From: Boseongicola aestuarii
GTDB taxonomy: Bacteria > Pseudomonadota > Alphaproteobacteria > Rhodobacterales > Rhodobacteraceae
Assembly: GCF_900184815.1 (NCBI RefSeq)
Contig: NZ_FXXQ01000007.1
Span: forward strand, 97,501 to 161,500
DNA length: 64,000 nucleotides
Reading direction: 5' to 3'
A model generated the notes under the pieces. That model was given only the letters and a program-made list of their open reading frames with translations. It was not told the DNA's origin and did no database searches. Made by a program: the position numbers and the translations under genes. Of the stretch, positions 25,805 to 35,029 are shown in pieces. Numbering within the stretch: position 1 is the first letter of the stretch; each line of letters starts with the position of its first letter.

Positions 25805-26784
25805 TCCGCGACCTCCACCTGCTCAACCGGGAACCAGCACGCCGCCCGCCCTTGATCCGCCGACAAATCCGGACCCGGATCGACCCGACAGGCCTCTTGC
25901 GCCTTCGGACAACGCGGATGAAACGCACAGCCCGCAGGCAATTTGCCCAATCGTGGCATCGATCCCGGAATTTGCCGCAAGCGCCGCTGCCCACGCGAGG
26001 CCAAAGGCGTCGAGCCCATCAACCCTTCGGTGTAAGGATGACGCGGACGCTGGACGACCTCGCGCACAGCGCCAAGCTCGGCCAATCGCCCGGCATACAT
26101 CACCGCCACCCGGTCGGCAGCCTCGGCGATGACACCCATATCATGCGTGACCAACATCACCGCTGTGCCCCGATCGCGGCACAACCGCTTCAAAAGCGCG
26201 ATGATCTGCGCCTGCACCGACACATCCAACGCCGTCGTCGGCTCGTCAGCGATAACCAGTGCAGGCTCGGCGCAAAGTGCCAGAGCGATCACCACCCGCT
26301 GCCGCATACCGCCGGAAAACTCGTGCGGATAACTGTCGATGCGACTGGCCGCCGCCGGAATCCCGACTTCGTCCAGGGCGGCAATCGACCGATCCCGCGC
26401 CTCGTCGGCCGAAATATCCAGATGCGCCAGCATCGTTTCCGTCAACTGGTCGCCAATCCGCAAAAGCGGGTTCAGAGACGTCAAAGGATCCTGAAAGACC
26501 ATGCCGATCTCTTTGCCGCGAATTCGCCGCATCTGATCCCGGTTCAGATTGTCGATCCGCCGCCCCTTCAGCAAAATCTCACCGCCCGAGATCCGCGCAG
26601 GCCGGTCCAAAAGACCGATCACCGCGTTCCCGGTCATCGACTTGCCTGCTCCGCTTTCGCCAACGACACCCAGGATTTCCCCCTCCGTGATGTCGTAAGA
26701 CACCCGATCCACAGGTTTCAGAACACCCGTGCGCGTGGGGATTTCGACGACAAGATCGCGGACGGACAAGACCGGTTCGGACAA
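25801..26784 (-). CDS. oppD: Oligopeptide-type ABC transporter ATP-binding protein (OppD-like)
   Basis: A 327-residue partner ATPase with Walker A GESGAGKSMTGNAVIGLL (Met in place of the usual Thr/Ser after GKS), signature FSGGMRQRVVIALAL, Walker B LVIADEPTTALDVSVQ and the Cys-containing C-terminal extension AGCAFHPRCPKAQEAC. It lies 87 bp after oppC, with no terminator visible, and overlaps oppF. The two ATPases would form a heterodimer on OppB/OppC. Confidence 0.93.
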   Translation of the reverse strand: MSEPVLSVRDLVVEIPTRTGVLKPVDRVSYDITEGEILGVVGESGAGKSMTGNAVIGLLDRPARISGGEILLKGRRIDNLNRDQMRRIRGKEIGMVFQDPLTSLNPLLRIGDQLTETMLAHLDISADEARDRSIAALDEVGIPAAASRIDSYPHEFSGGMRQRVVIALALCAEPALVIADEPTTALDVSVQAQIIALLKRLCRDRGTAVMLVTHDMGVIAEAADRVAVMYAGRLAELGAVREVVQRPRHPYTEGLMGSTPLASRGQRRLRQIPGSMPRLGKLPAGCAFHPRCPKAQEACRVDPGPDLSADQGRAACWFPVEQVEVAE

Positions 26785-26871
26785 GACTTCTTCCTTCAGG
26801 TTTCTACCCTTGTGTCCCGCGCGCTTCGGCAGATGTGAACCACACGGGAGGTTATCAAATCATGTGGCCAA

Positions 26872-27828
26872 TCACTTCAGCCGCGGGTTCAGCGCATCGC
26901 GCAGCCAGTCGCCCAGCAGGTTCACCGCCAAAGCCAGCGTCAGCAAGGTCGCGGCAGGGTACAACAGGATCCACCACTCGCCCGAGAACAAAAAGCCCTG
27001 CCCGATGCGGATAAGCGTGCCCAAGGACGGCTGCGTCGGCGGCGCACCGACGCCAAGGAACGACAGCGTCGCCTCGGCGATGATCGCCAAGGCCAGCGAG
27101 ATCGTCGCGATCACCAGAACCGGCGACAAGACATTCGGCAGGATGTGCCGCAGCATGATCGCCGGCGACGTGCGCCCGATCAGTCGCGCGGCCTGCACGT
27201 ATTCCTTGTTGCGCTCGACCAGTGTCGCGCCGCGTACGACGCGCGCAAACTGCACCCAGTCCGACAGGCCGATCGCGATGATCAGCACCCAGATCGCCAT
27301 CTGATCGCGGTATTCCACCGGCGTGAACCCCTTGGCCACACCGAAAATCAGCAAGGCCACAAGGATCGACGGAAACGTCAGCTGCACATCCGCAATCCGC
27401 ATGATGATCGTCTCGGTCCAGCCCCCGACATAGCCCGCGATCAACCCAAGCGTCACCCCTAGGACCAGCGCGAAACTCACCGCTGCAAATCCGACGAACA
27501 GCGAAATCCGCATCCCGTAAAGGATCGTCGAAAACACATCGCGCCCCTGATCGTCGGTACCCAGAAAGAACGTCTCGCCGGTGAAGGCATTCGGCACGCC
27601 GGGTGCCGAAAAGCCGTTCATCAGGTTGAGGCTCGCTGGGTCGAACGGGTTATACGGTGCGATCAAAGGCGCGAACACTGCACTCAGAACCAGAATCACC
27701 GTCACCGCGAAACTGACCATCGCAACCGGAGAGGCGCGAAACTTCCAAAAGAAATCGCTCTCACGGAACCGCGCAATGCGCCCCTTTTCGGCCGCCTTTG
27801 CCGCTTCGATCACGTCCATATCGCTCAT
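26872..27828 (-). CDS. oppC: Oligopeptide-type ABC transporter permease (OppC-like)
   Basis: A 318-residue inner-membrane permease with an N-terminal cytoplasmic stretch, the OppC N-domain (FWKFRASPVAMVSFAVTVIL), LGTDDQGRDVFSTILYGMRI and the EAA-type loop region YVQAARLIGRTSPAIMLRHI. About six TM helices. The ATG at 27828 is preceded by a GGGG-containing SD; the upstream ORF extension overlaps oppB and is unlikely. 13 bp separate it from oppB. Confidence 0.92.
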   Translation of the reverse strand: MSDMDVIEAAKAAEKGRIARFRESDFFWKFRASPVAMVSFAVTVILVLSAVFAPLIAPYNPFDPASLNLMNGFSAPGVPNAFTGETFFLGTDDQGRDVFSTILYGMRISLFVGFAAVSFALVLGVTLGLIAGYVGGWTETIIMRIADVQLTFPSILVALLIFGVAKGFTPVEYRDQMAIWVLIIAIGLSDWVQFARVVRGATLVERNKEYVQAARLIGRTSPAIMLRHILPNVLSPVLVIATISLALAIIAEATLSFLGVGAPPTQPSLGTLIRIGQGFLFSGEWWILLYPAATLLTLALAVNLLGDWLRDALNPRLK

Positions 27829-27841
27829 GCCGTCACCCCCA

Positions 27842-28822
27842 TCAGTGTCCGCCTGCCCGGTCGGCCCGAAGCCGCGGGTCCACCCAGAAATACAGCAAAT
27901 CCACAATCAGGTTGATGCCCACGAACATCACCGAAATCAGCATCAGATAGGCCGCCATCACCGGAATATCGACGAACTGAATCGCGTTGATGAACAGCAG
28001 GCCGACGCCCGGCCACTGGAAAACAGTCTCGGTGATGATCGCGAAAGCGATGATTGCCCCCAGCTGCAGACCCGTCACCGTGATTACCGGCACCATCGTG
28101 TTCTTCAGCGCATGACGGAAATTCACCGCCCGTTCCTTCAAGCCGCGTGCGCGCGCAAACCGGATGTAATCCTGCCGCAGCACTTCCAGCATCTCGGATC
28201 GCACAAGCCGCATGATCAGCGTCATCTGGTACAGCCCCAACGTGATCGACGGCAAGATCAGCGCTTTCAGTCCGCTTTCCGTCAAAAAGCCCGTCGTCCA
28301 CCAGCCAAGGTCCACGACCTCCCCGCGCCCGAAACTCGGCAACATGTCCAGCTCGACAGAAAACAAATAGATCAACAGAATACCGATCAGGAAGGTCGGC
28401 AAACTGACCCCGATCAGCGACACTGACATGATGATGTTCGACGCCCAGCCATCCCGCCGGATCGCGGTGAAGACACCCAATCCGATCCCGATCGTCAGTG
28501 CCAGAATTCCTGACACCGCCGCCAGTTCAAGCGTCGCGGGCGCGCGCTCGGCGATGATCGTCGACACAGGGCGGCCCTGCCGGTAACTCACCCCGAAATT
28601 GCCCTGAACCGCAGTGCTGAGAAACTTGTAGTACTGCACCACGAACGGCTGATCCAACCCAAGCTCGATGCGCAAACGGTCGATGTCGGCCTGCGTGCGT
28701 TCCTGCCCCAGCATGTTGTCGATGGGATCGCCAACAAAGCGGAACATGGAGAAGGCAACAAGTCCGACCACAAGCAGGACGAGGATCGACTGCGCAACGC
28801 GCCGGATGATGTAAGCAAGCAT
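27842..28822 (-). CDS. oppB: Oligopeptide-type ABC transporter permease (OppB-like)
   Basis: A 326-residue permease beginning MLAYIIRRVAQSILVLLVVG, the classic OppB start, with the conserved GVSLPTFLIGILLIYLFSV and the EAA loop DYIRFARARGLKERAVNFRH. It is the first gene of the oppBCDF-like operon. The usual periplasmic binding-protein gene is absent: the gene upstream is divergent and unrelated. So the transporter must use a binding protein encoded elsewhere. Confidence 0.92.
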   Translation of the reverse strand: MLAYIIRRVAQSILVLLVVGLVAFSMFRFVGDPIDNMLGQERTQADIDRLRIELGLDQPFVVQYYKFLSTAVQGNFGVSYRQGRPVSTIIAERAPATLELAAVSGILALTIGIGLGVFTAIRRDGWASNIIMSVSLIGVSLPTFLIGILLIYLFSVELDMLPSFGRGEVVDLGWWTTGFLTESGLKALILPSITLGLYQMTLIMRLVRSEMLEVLRQDYIRFARARGLKERAVNFRHALKNTMVPVITVTGLQLGAIIAFAIITETVFQWPGVGLLFINAIQFVDIPVMAAYLMLISVMFVGINLIVDLLYFWVDPRLRADRAGGH

Positions 28823-28937
28823 GTGACCACTCTTTGACGTTTGCGCCGCCACGGTCAAGATCGCGTAAGCGTGCTTTGCCCCGTGAACAGCACATTTGTT
28901 AGGCTCTTTTCAACGATTAACGCCCAGGAGCCCGCCC

Positions 28938-29459
28938 ATGACCCGCCTCGTCCTCGTTCTTGCCCTGTTTCTGACCGCCAACCCGCTCTGCGCGCAAGAT
29001 AACAGCCCCGACATGACACCCGGCCGGCTGCTGGACATCTTGCTGGCCCTCGACCCCGATACGCAACCCTCGGGCAGCGGCGTTGAACTCACGATTGAGG
29101 ACGTGCCCATTCTGGTCATTGTCGATCCGGTTGCCGACCGGATGCGTGCGATGGTGCCGATCCGCGCGGTCGAGGGCATGTCCGCCGAAGACCTCGAACG
29201 CGTCATGCAGGCCAACTTCGATACGGCACTCGATGCGCGCTATGCGGTCGCCAACGGGCGGCTGTGGGGCGTCTACATCCACCCGCTTTCGCCCCTGCGC
29301 CGCGATCAACTGATCTCGGGCCTTGGCCAGACCGTCAATCTGGCGCTGACCTATGGCGGCCTTTTCACGGGGGGCGCCCTCAGCTTTGGTGGCGGCGACA
29401 GCGTGCCACTTCAACGGGAACTAATCGACCGGCTACTGGAAAAAGGTCAGGACATCTGA
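28938..29459 (+). CDS. Secreted protein, CesT/YbjN-like fold suspected
   Basis: A 173-residue protein with a signal peptide (MTRLVLVLALFLTANPLCAQ). The mature part, DADRM-like VIVDPVADRMRAMVPIRAV, EDLERVMQANFDTALDARYA, LWGVYIHPLSPLRRDQLIS and YGGLFTGGALSFGGG, has the strand-helix rhythm of CesT/YbjN-like proteins. That fold is usually cytoplasmic, so export is notable. Function unknown. AGGAG precedes the ATG at 28938. It abuts the next gene, which is convergent (stops adjacent, no gap). Confidence 0.7.
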   Translation: MTRLVLVLALFLTANPLCAQDNSPDMTPGRLLDILLALDPDTQPSGSGVELTIEDVPILVIVDPVADRMRAMVPIRAVEGMSAEDLERVMQANFDTALDARYAVANGRLWGVYIHPLSPLRRDQLISGLGQTVNLALTYGGLFTGGALSFGGGDSVPLQRELIDRLLEKGQDI

Positions 29460-30704
29460 TCATGCACCACGCCCCGCGATGATTTCAAAACTCAAGCCCG
29501 CGTGCGCTGTGATCCGCGCCAGCAAAAGCGGACCCATCGCCGAGGCAGGCGTCCAGAAACCGCCGCCGACGGCGATCTCGTCCTCGGCCAGACACAGCGC
29601 CGCCTCCGTCAGCATCATCGTTGTCGAGCGCACACCCGGATCGCCCTGCCCGGTGATCCGCTGCTTCAAGACCGTTCCGTCGCGCAATGTTCCCACCTGA
29701 ATGATCTCATAAGACCCGGACTCGCGAACCTCCTTGCTTGGCCCTTCGCCCGATTTCGGCAGCACATGGCGTTCCAGCAATCCACGCGTCGCGGGAATGG
29801 CCATCGCGATCAGAAACAACTTTCCGAAAAGCGTCTTGCGCATCGCCGCCAGCCAACCACCGACACCTCCCCGGCTCAATGCGGTCTCGGTGTACCGAAA
29901 GTCGCGGCCGTAGGGGTAACCCATGACCGCGTTGCTGCGCCGCACGACCTTGGAGTTCATTGGCCCCATGAAATAGGGATAAGCCCAGGCCTGCAAATCC
30001 GCGTCCCATGTGACCTCTAAGGGCATCATGCGATCCGGCCCGTCCGGACCTTCCCTCTCGCCGGTCGGGCACAGCGCATAAGGGTCCGCTGACAGATGGT
30101 CAAAATCAGGGTCCGTCTCGCGCAGCCGCATCGCGTTCAGAAAACTGCCCGCCGTCCCGCCACTGAAGCCGCCCTTCATGCGCGTCACCCGGGTGGTGAT
30201 GCGACGGCACGGCTGACCACAATGATCCAGCGCCTTCGCCTGCAAAAGCTGCACGCCAAGATCGGACGGAATCGAGTCATGCCCGCAGGCATGCACGATC
30301 CGCGCCCCCGTTTCACGCGCTTGGTCCTGATGCGTATCGATCATTTCCCGCATCCATTGCGGCTCGCCCGTCAGATCACAGTAATGCGTGCCATTGGCCA
30401 CACAGGCGGCCACGAGCGCGCTGCCATAAACAGCAAAGGGACCAACCGTGGACACGACCACCCGCGTCTGCGCGCTCATCTCATCCATGAATGCTGTGTC
30501 GAAACTGTCGCCAACCAGTATCGCGATTTCCCCGGCCCGACCGGCCAAGCCGTCACGTACATGCTCCAGTTTCCCGCGGTTTCGCCCGCCAATCGCCAAA
30601 GCAACCCCGCTCTCTGCGCAGCGTCGCGCCAAATGATGCGCCGCACGCCGCCCCGTGGCCCCGGTCGCTCCCCACAAAACGATATCGTACGTCCGCTTTG
30701 CCAC
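29460..30704 (-). CDS. Saccharopine dehydrogenase-like / trans-acting enoyl reductase family oxidoreductase
   Basis: A 414-residue NAD(P)-binding protein starting VAKRTYDIVLWGATGATGRR, a Rossmann fingerprint followed by a second conserved block VVSTVGPFAVYGSALVAACV and HYCDLTGEPQWM. This is the layout of saccharopine-dehydrogenase-like proteins and mycobacterial trans-acting enoyl reductases. The substrate is unknown. The start is the GTG at 30704, with AGGGCG upstream. Single gene. Confidence 0.85.
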   Translation of the reverse strand: MAKRTYDIVLWGATGATGRRAAHHLARRCAESGVALAIGGRNRGKLEHVRDGLAGRAGEIAILVGDSFDTAFMDEMSAQTRVVVSTVGPFAVYGSALVAACVANGTHYCDLTGEPQWMREMIDTHQDQARETGARIVHACGHDSIPSDLGVQLLQAKALDHCGQPCRRITTRVTRMKGGFSGGTAGSFLNAMRLRETDPDFDHLSADPYALCPTGEREGPDGPDRMMPLEVTWDADLQAWAYPYFMGPMNSKVVRRSNAVMGYPYGRDFRYTETALSRGGVGGWLAAMRKTLFGKLFLIAMAIPATRGLLERHVLPKSGEGPSKEVRESGSYEIIQVGTLRDGTVLKQRITGQGDPGVRSTTMMLTEAALCLAEDEIAVGGGFWTPASAMGPLLLARITAHAGLSFEIIAGRGA

Positions 30705-30861
30705 TACGCCCTGCCCTGATGACGGTGTCTGTCTGGTGTCATGGTCTGCTCCCGAGAAGCGTCCAAATCCCATGCAAACCGTCCTACACCGTTATAAAAC
30801 GGCCCCTTTTGAGCAAAATCAATCGTGCGACCACCCCTTAATACTGCCTTTAAGAAATTGC

Positions 30862-30908
30862 TTGAACGTCGTTCACAATTCGCGTATCAATTTTATGAAC
30901 ATCGTTCA
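30862..30908 (+). promoter_or_regulatory. Promoter with two repressor-like palindromes upstream of the DUF2157 gene
   Basis: A -35 TTGAAC (30862-30867) and -10 TATCAA (30885-30890) are 17 bp apart. The palindrome TGAAC-GTC-GTTCA (30863-30875) overlaps the -35, and a second copy, TGAAC-ATC-GTTCA (30896-30908), lies 33 bp further (three helical turns), between the -10 and the SD AAGGAG. This is a textbook dual-operator arrangement. The repressor is not identifiable from the window. Confidence 0.65.
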
Positions 30909-30921
30909 AGGAGCCCGAATC

Positions 30922-32121
30922 ATGACTCATGTGATCAATACCAACCAACTCCTTGCCGAAGGTCTTCTGAACGAAGCCCAGGCAACCGAAATTGCCCGGC
31001 GCTCGCGCGACACCATGCTGGCGCTGGTCGTAAATATCGTCCTTACCGCCGGCATCATCGCCGCCTCGTTCGGCTTTGTGTTCTGGATCGCCGACCCGTT
31101 TGGGGTCGCACTGCTTGGCGCCGCTTTCCTCGCGGCAGGCGTCGCGGTTCTCGCCAAGGCCGACGCGCTTTATCGCCTGCTCGGCCACGCCGGCGCGCTG
31201 ATCGGATCGGGCATGCTATTTGCAGGCGGCGCGATCGAGCTTTTGACCAATTACCCCGACAGCGCCAGCCCCATCCTCATCGCCGGAGGCGCGCTTTTCG
31301 CGGCCACCGCCGCATGGGCCTACCGCGCGGCCCCCAAGGCTCTGCGCTTTTCAACCGGAGCGATCACACTCTCTGGTATCGCCCTGCACCTCCTTGGCCT
31401 TGGTCTCGAACTCAATGACATGTCCGGCCTGCCGATCGCCGGGCTTTATTTCTATGCCGCGGCCCTGATCGCCGCTGCGGGCGTCTTCGTGAATGTGCGC
31501 TTCGTCACAGCGCTTGCCATCGTGCCTTTCGCCCAGATGCTCGACACGGGAACCGCCTATTTCCACGCGGCCTATGGGTTCTATTCGCCTGAACCGACGC
31601 TGACGATTCTGCAAATGGGCGCGCTTGTCGCCATCGGTGCATGGGCTATGACCCAGACCTCTGACCGCTTTGGTCGCCATGCAGGCATCCTTGCGATCAT
31701 GGCAGCCGTGGTCGGCAACCTCGCATTCCTCGTCGGCTCGCTCTGGGGAGACGAAGTCACCAGCAGCTTTTTCCGCTTCGATGCTCCCAATTACGCGGAT
31801 TACAACGACTGGAGCGCCTATCAGGCCGCAATGAAGCTTTGGAAATCCCAGTTCTTCCACATCTCCGAGCACGTCTTCTCGGTCGTCTGGGCTGCTCTCC
31901 TGATCGCGGGCGCATGGCTTGCCGCCGCCACCCACCGCCGTGGACTGTTCAACGCTTCGATCACCTTCCTCGGCATCCATGCCTACACACAGGTGTTCGA
32001 AACCTTCTCGGACGAACCCATGGTCTATGCCCTCGGCGGCCTCGCCGCGATCCCGGCAGCCTGGGGCCTGTGGCGGCTGAACCAGAAGATGTTCGCTGAA
32101 CCTGAAACCGCAAAACCCTGA
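30922..32121 (+). CDS. DUF2157-like polytopic membrane protein
   Basis: A 399-residue protein with a short cytoplasmic N-terminus (a helical QLLAEGLLNEAQATEIARRS segment typical of DUF2157 proteins) followed by about ten to twelve TM helices, for example NIVLTAGIIAASFGFVFWI, ALLGAAFLAAGVAVLAKA and LIGSGMLFAGGAIELL. Function unknown. The ATG at 30922 is right: AAGGAG is 8 nt upstream and the operator/promoter lies just before. Upstream in-frame codons to 30655 lie opposite another gene. Confidence 0.82.
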   Translation: MTHVINTNQLLAEGLLNEAQATEIARRSRDTMLALVVNIVLTAGIIAASFGFVFWIADPFGVALLGAAFLAAGVAVLAKADALYRLLGHAGALIGSGMLFAGGAIELLTNYPDSASPILIAGGALFAATAAWAYRAAPKALRFSTGAITLSGIALHLLGLGLELNDMSGLPIAGLYFYAAALIAAAGVFVNVRFVTALAIVPFAQMLDTGTAYFHAAYGFYSPEPTLTILQMGALVAIGAWAMTQTSDRFGRHAGILAIMAAVVGNLAFLVGSLWGDEVTSSFFRFDAPNYADYNDWSAYQAAMKLWKSQFFHISEHVFSVVWAALLIAGAWLAAATHRRGLFNASITFLGIHAYTQVFETFSDEPMVYALGGLAAIPAAWGLWRLNQKMFAEPETAKP

Positions 32122-32139
32122 CCCCGCGCGGGATCGGAT

Positions 32140-32628
32140 CTAAAGGGCCGCCCCTCGCCGGGCGGCCTCGATCTTTGCGACGTCAATCTTCTTCATCTGC
32201 ATCATTGCATCGAACGCGCGCTTCGCTTCCGCCCCGCCTGCCGACATCGCTTCGATCAATACGCGCGGCGTAATCTGCCAGGATAGGCCCCACTTGTCCC
32301 TGCACCAGCCGCACATGCTTTCCGCACCACCATTGCCGACGATGGCGTCCCAATAGCGGCCCGTCTCTTCCTGAGTGTCCGTCGAAATCTGAAACGAAAA
32401 CGCCTCGCCATGCTGAAAGTGAGGCCCGCCATTCACCCCGATACAAGGCATACCAAGCACCGTGAACTCGACGACAAGAACATCGCCCGCCTTGCCCGAC
32501 GGATTGTCACTTGGCGCGCGCTGAACTTGACCGACGCTGCTGTCGGGAAAGGTCGCCGCATAGAATTGCGCCGCCGCTTCCGCGTCATGTCCAAGCATCA
32601 GGCAAAGTCTGGCTTGTGGGATCGTCAT
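32140..32628 (-). CDS. PhnB-like VOC family protein (3-demethylubiquinone-9 methyltransferase-type fold)
   Basis: A 162-residue protein with the PhnB/YjdN-like signature: ARLCLMLGHDAEAAAQFYAA, VVEFTVLGMPCIGVNGGPHF, FSFQISTDTQEETGRYWDAI and WGLSWQITPRVLIEAM. These proteins have a VOC fold and no proven methyltransferase activity. ATG at 32628 with AGGAG 7 nt upstream; the further upstream GTG region contains a truncated trace of the intergenic repeat (GGATATTTC). Single gene. Confidence 0.85.
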   Translation of the reverse strand: MTIPQARLCLMLGHDAEAAAQFYAATFPDSSVGQVQRAPSDNPSGKAGDVLVVEFTVLGMPCIGVNGGPHFQHGEAFSFQISTDTQEETGRYWDAIVGNGGAESMCGWCRDKWGLSWQITPRVLIEAMSAGGAEAKRAFDAMMQMKKIDVAKIEAARRGAAL

Positions 32629-32718
32629 GGGCACACTCCTAGGGCTGGAAATATCCCCCAACGCAATACCAAGCCCGCCTTTCAGTCAACAAATCCGAAG
32701 CCCGGAAACGATCCGGAA

Positions 32719-33309
32719 TCACAAAAGGCGCAACGCCTCCAATTCCGCGCGCAGCGCGTCCGCGCCAGTGAAATGCAAAGCCTGCCAGCCTGCTTCCCGC
32801 GCGCCGTCGACGTTCTTGGGACTGTCATCAATGAACAGACACTCTCCCGGCACCAGATCATTTCGCGCCGTCAGAACCTCATAAATCCGGCGATCCGGCT
32901 TGATCAGCTTTTCATGCCCCGAAACCACCACATCTTCAAAAGCATCACGCAACTCGGCATGCACATCGTTGGCCACCGGCCAGGTCTCGGCACCCCAGTT
33001 CGTCAAACCGAACACCCGATGCCCCCGCGCCTTCAGGTCGTTCAAAACTTCCCAGCTACCTTCGACCTTGTGCTGAATAGTGTCAGCGAACCGCTCGAAA
33101 ATCCGATCAAGCAGTTCAGCATGTTCGGGCGCTGCGGCCAAAGCATCGGCCCGCGACCGCCCCCGATCCTGCTCGGCATTCCACGCATAAAACCCGACGT
33201 CGCTAAAAAAACGATCAATCTCGGCGACATCCGCAAAAACATCCCGAAAGGCCGCGTGCTCGTCCCATTGGATCAACACATTGCCGATATCGAAAACGAT
33301 ATGAATCAC
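32719..33309 (-). CDS. HAD-superfamily phosphatase (YihX-like)
   Basis: A 196-residue HAD hydrolase starting MIHIVFDIGNVLIQWD. Motif I is DxGNV as in YihX-type sugar phosphatases; the second Asp of the usual DxD is replaced. Motif II is FGLTNWG, motif III has Lys in HEKLIKPDRRIYEVL, and motif IV is CLFIDDSPKNVDGA. The GTG start follows the stop of the adenosine-kinase-like gene with no gap. Third gene of nth-pfkB-HAD. Confidence 0.87.
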   Translation of the reverse strand: MIHIVFDIGNVLIQWDEHAAFRDVFADVAEIDRFFSDVGFYAWNAEQDRGRSRADALAAAPEHAELLDRIFERFADTIQHKVEGSWEVLNDLKARGHRVFGLTNWGAETWPVANDVHAELRDAFEDVVVSGHEKLIKPDRRIYEVLTARNDLVPGECLFIDDSPKNVDGAREAGWQALHFTGADALRAELEALRLL

Positions 33310-34305
33310 TCAGACCAACCCGTCCGAACGGAAAATCTCGAACAAGTCCGCCTCGGGCCGCGCCCCGATGTGGCTGATCACCTCGGAAGCCGCCGCGCAC
33401 CCCATTCGCCCGCATAAATCCAGAGGATAGCCCTTCGAATACGCCCAAAGGAACGCCCCCGCAAAAGCATCGCCCGCCCCGGTCGCATCCTGAATTTTCA
33501 CCGGTTTAGCTGGCGCGTGCCAGCGCTGCCCCCCGGCCAGAATATGCGCGCCCTTCTCGCTTTCGGTGCAGGCCACGATCTCGATCTCTTCGGCCGCCGC
33601 CGCCAGAGCCGCCTCGAAATCGTCTGTCTCGTACATCGAACATATCTCGTCCCGGTTCGCGAACAGCAGATCCACATGGTCCCGCAACATCTCGCGAAAC
33701 GCATCCCGGTGGCGCTCCACACAGAACGGATCCGACAGCGTCAAGGACACCTTGCCGCCGGCCCCCTTGGTCGCCTCGATCGCCTTGGCAAAAGCAGCGT
33801 GGCTTTCGGGTCCGTCAAACCGGTATCCCTCAAGATAGATCATCGCCGCATCCGCCATCTGAGCGGGATCAATATCGTCCGGCGACAGAAACTCGGTCAC
33901 GCCCAGATAGGTGTTCATCGACCGCTCGCCGTCCGGCGTGACCAACACAATGCAGCGCCCGGTTTCGGCCTTCTGCTTTGCAGTCGCCAAAGCGGTTTCG
34001 TAGACCGCCCCCTGCGCGCGCAGATCATGCGCGAAAATCGCGCCCAACTGGTCGTCCTTCACCTTGCCCACATAGGCGGTCGATCCACCCAAAGACGCGA
34101 CAACCGCAATCGTGTTCGCAGCCGACCCGCCCGACACCTCGCGCGCAGGCCCGACCCGGCCATAAAGGTCCACCGCGCGCTCCATGTCGATCAACTGCAT
34201 GATGCCCTTTTCGACACCCACTTCCCCAAGGAAATCATCCTTGCACCGCGCCAATACATCGACCATCGCGTTGCCGATCCCGACCACGTCAAACCGCTTC
34301 GTCAT
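33310..34305 (-). CDS. PfkB-family adenosine/ribokinase-like sugar kinase
   Basis: A 331-residue kinase. PfkB motifs are GGSAANTIAVVASLGG (substrate site) and DATGAGDAFAGAFLWA (catalytic Asp and anion hole). It starts MTKRFDVVGIGNAMVDVLA, the pattern of adenosine kinases of alphaproteobacteria. It would phosphorylate adenosine or a related nucleoside. Overlaps nth by 4 nt and is directly followed by the HAD phosphatase; the kinase/phosphatase pairing hints at nucleoside turnover, which is inference. Confidence 0.9.
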   Translation of the reverse strand: MTKRFDVVGIGNAMVDVLARCKDDFLGEVGVEKGIMQLIDMERAVDLYGRVGPAREVSGGSAANTIAVVASLGGSTAYVGKVKDDQLGAIFAHDLRAQGAVYETALATAKQKAETGRCIVLVTPDGERSMNTYLGVTEFLSPDDIDPAQMADAAMIYLEGYRFDGPESHAAFAKAIEATKGAGGKVSLTLSDPFCVERHRDAFREMLRDHVDLLFANRDEICSMYETDDFEAALAAAAEEIEIVACTESEKGAHILAGGQRWHAPAKPVKIQDATGAGDAFAGAFLWAYSKGYPLDLCGRMGCAAASEVISHIGARPEADLFEIFRSDGLV

Positions 34306-34946
34306 TCCGTCTTATCCTCAAACTGACACAGATCGCGTATCAGGCACGCGTTGCATTTGGGTTTACGCGCCACACAGGTGTAACGCCCATGCAAGATCAT
34401 CCAGTGATGTGCATGATGTTGAAATTCCACAGGAATGTGATCCTCAATCGCTCTTTCGACCGCATCCACATCCTTGCCCGGAGCAATCCCAGACCGGTTG
34501 CCGAGCCTGAAAATATGCGTGTCGACCGCCTGCGCGGGATGGCCGAACCACATGTTCAAGACCACGTTTGCCGTCTTGCGCCCCACCCCCGGCAATGACT
34601 GCAAGGCCGCCCGCGACGACGGCACCACGCTGCCAAACTCATCCACCAGCTTCTGGCTAAGCTTGATGACGTTCTTCGCCTTGTTGCGAAACAAACCGAT
34701 CGTCTTGACGTGCTCGATCACGCCTTCCTCGCCCAGCGCCAACATTTTCTCGGGCGTATCGGCAACCGCAAACAATCCCCGCGTTGCCTTGTTTACGCCT
34801 GCGTCCGTCGCCTGAGCCGACAAAGCGACAGCCACCACCAGCGTAAAGGCATTGGTATGCTCCAACTCTCCCTTCGGCTCGGGCTCTGCGATCTGAAACC
34901 GCGAAAAGATCTCGTGGATCACCGGGTATGGAAGCTGTTTTGCCAT
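34302..34946 (-). CDS. nth: Endonuclease III (base-excision DNA glycosylase/AP lyase)
   Basis: A 214-residue Nth protein: helix-hairpin-helix LPGVGRKTANVVLNMWFG with catalytic Lys, catalytic Asp in AVDTHIFRLGNRSG, and the C-terminal [4Fe-4S] motif C-x6-C-x2-C-x5-C in CVARKPKCNACLIRDLC. Removes oxidised pyrimidines. First gene of a three-gene minus-strand operon with the kinase and phosphatase. Confidence 0.96.
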   Translation of the reverse strand: MAKQLPYPVIHEIFSRFQIAEPEPKGELEHTNAFTLVVAVALSAQATDAGVNKATRGLFAVADTPEKMLALGEEGVIEHVKTIGLFRNKAKNVIKLSQKLVDEFGSVVPSSRAALQSLPGVGRKTANVVLNMWFGHPAQAVDTHIFRLGNRSGIAPGKDVDAVERAIEDHIPVEFQHHAHHWMILHGRYTCVARKPKCNACLIRDLCQFEDKTE

Positions 34947-35029
34947 GACACGAGATTTTGGCGGATCAATGGCCGGGCGACAAGGCGTTTGTCGCAGCTG
35001 CGCCGGATCGGCGGATCGCCATCCCCGTC

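Noticed and set aside
30837-30856. CtrA-like site (TTAA-N-TTAA) upstream of the DUF2157 gene
   Set aside because: The spacing is 8 nt, not the 7 nt of the CtrA consensus, and the final C is missing.
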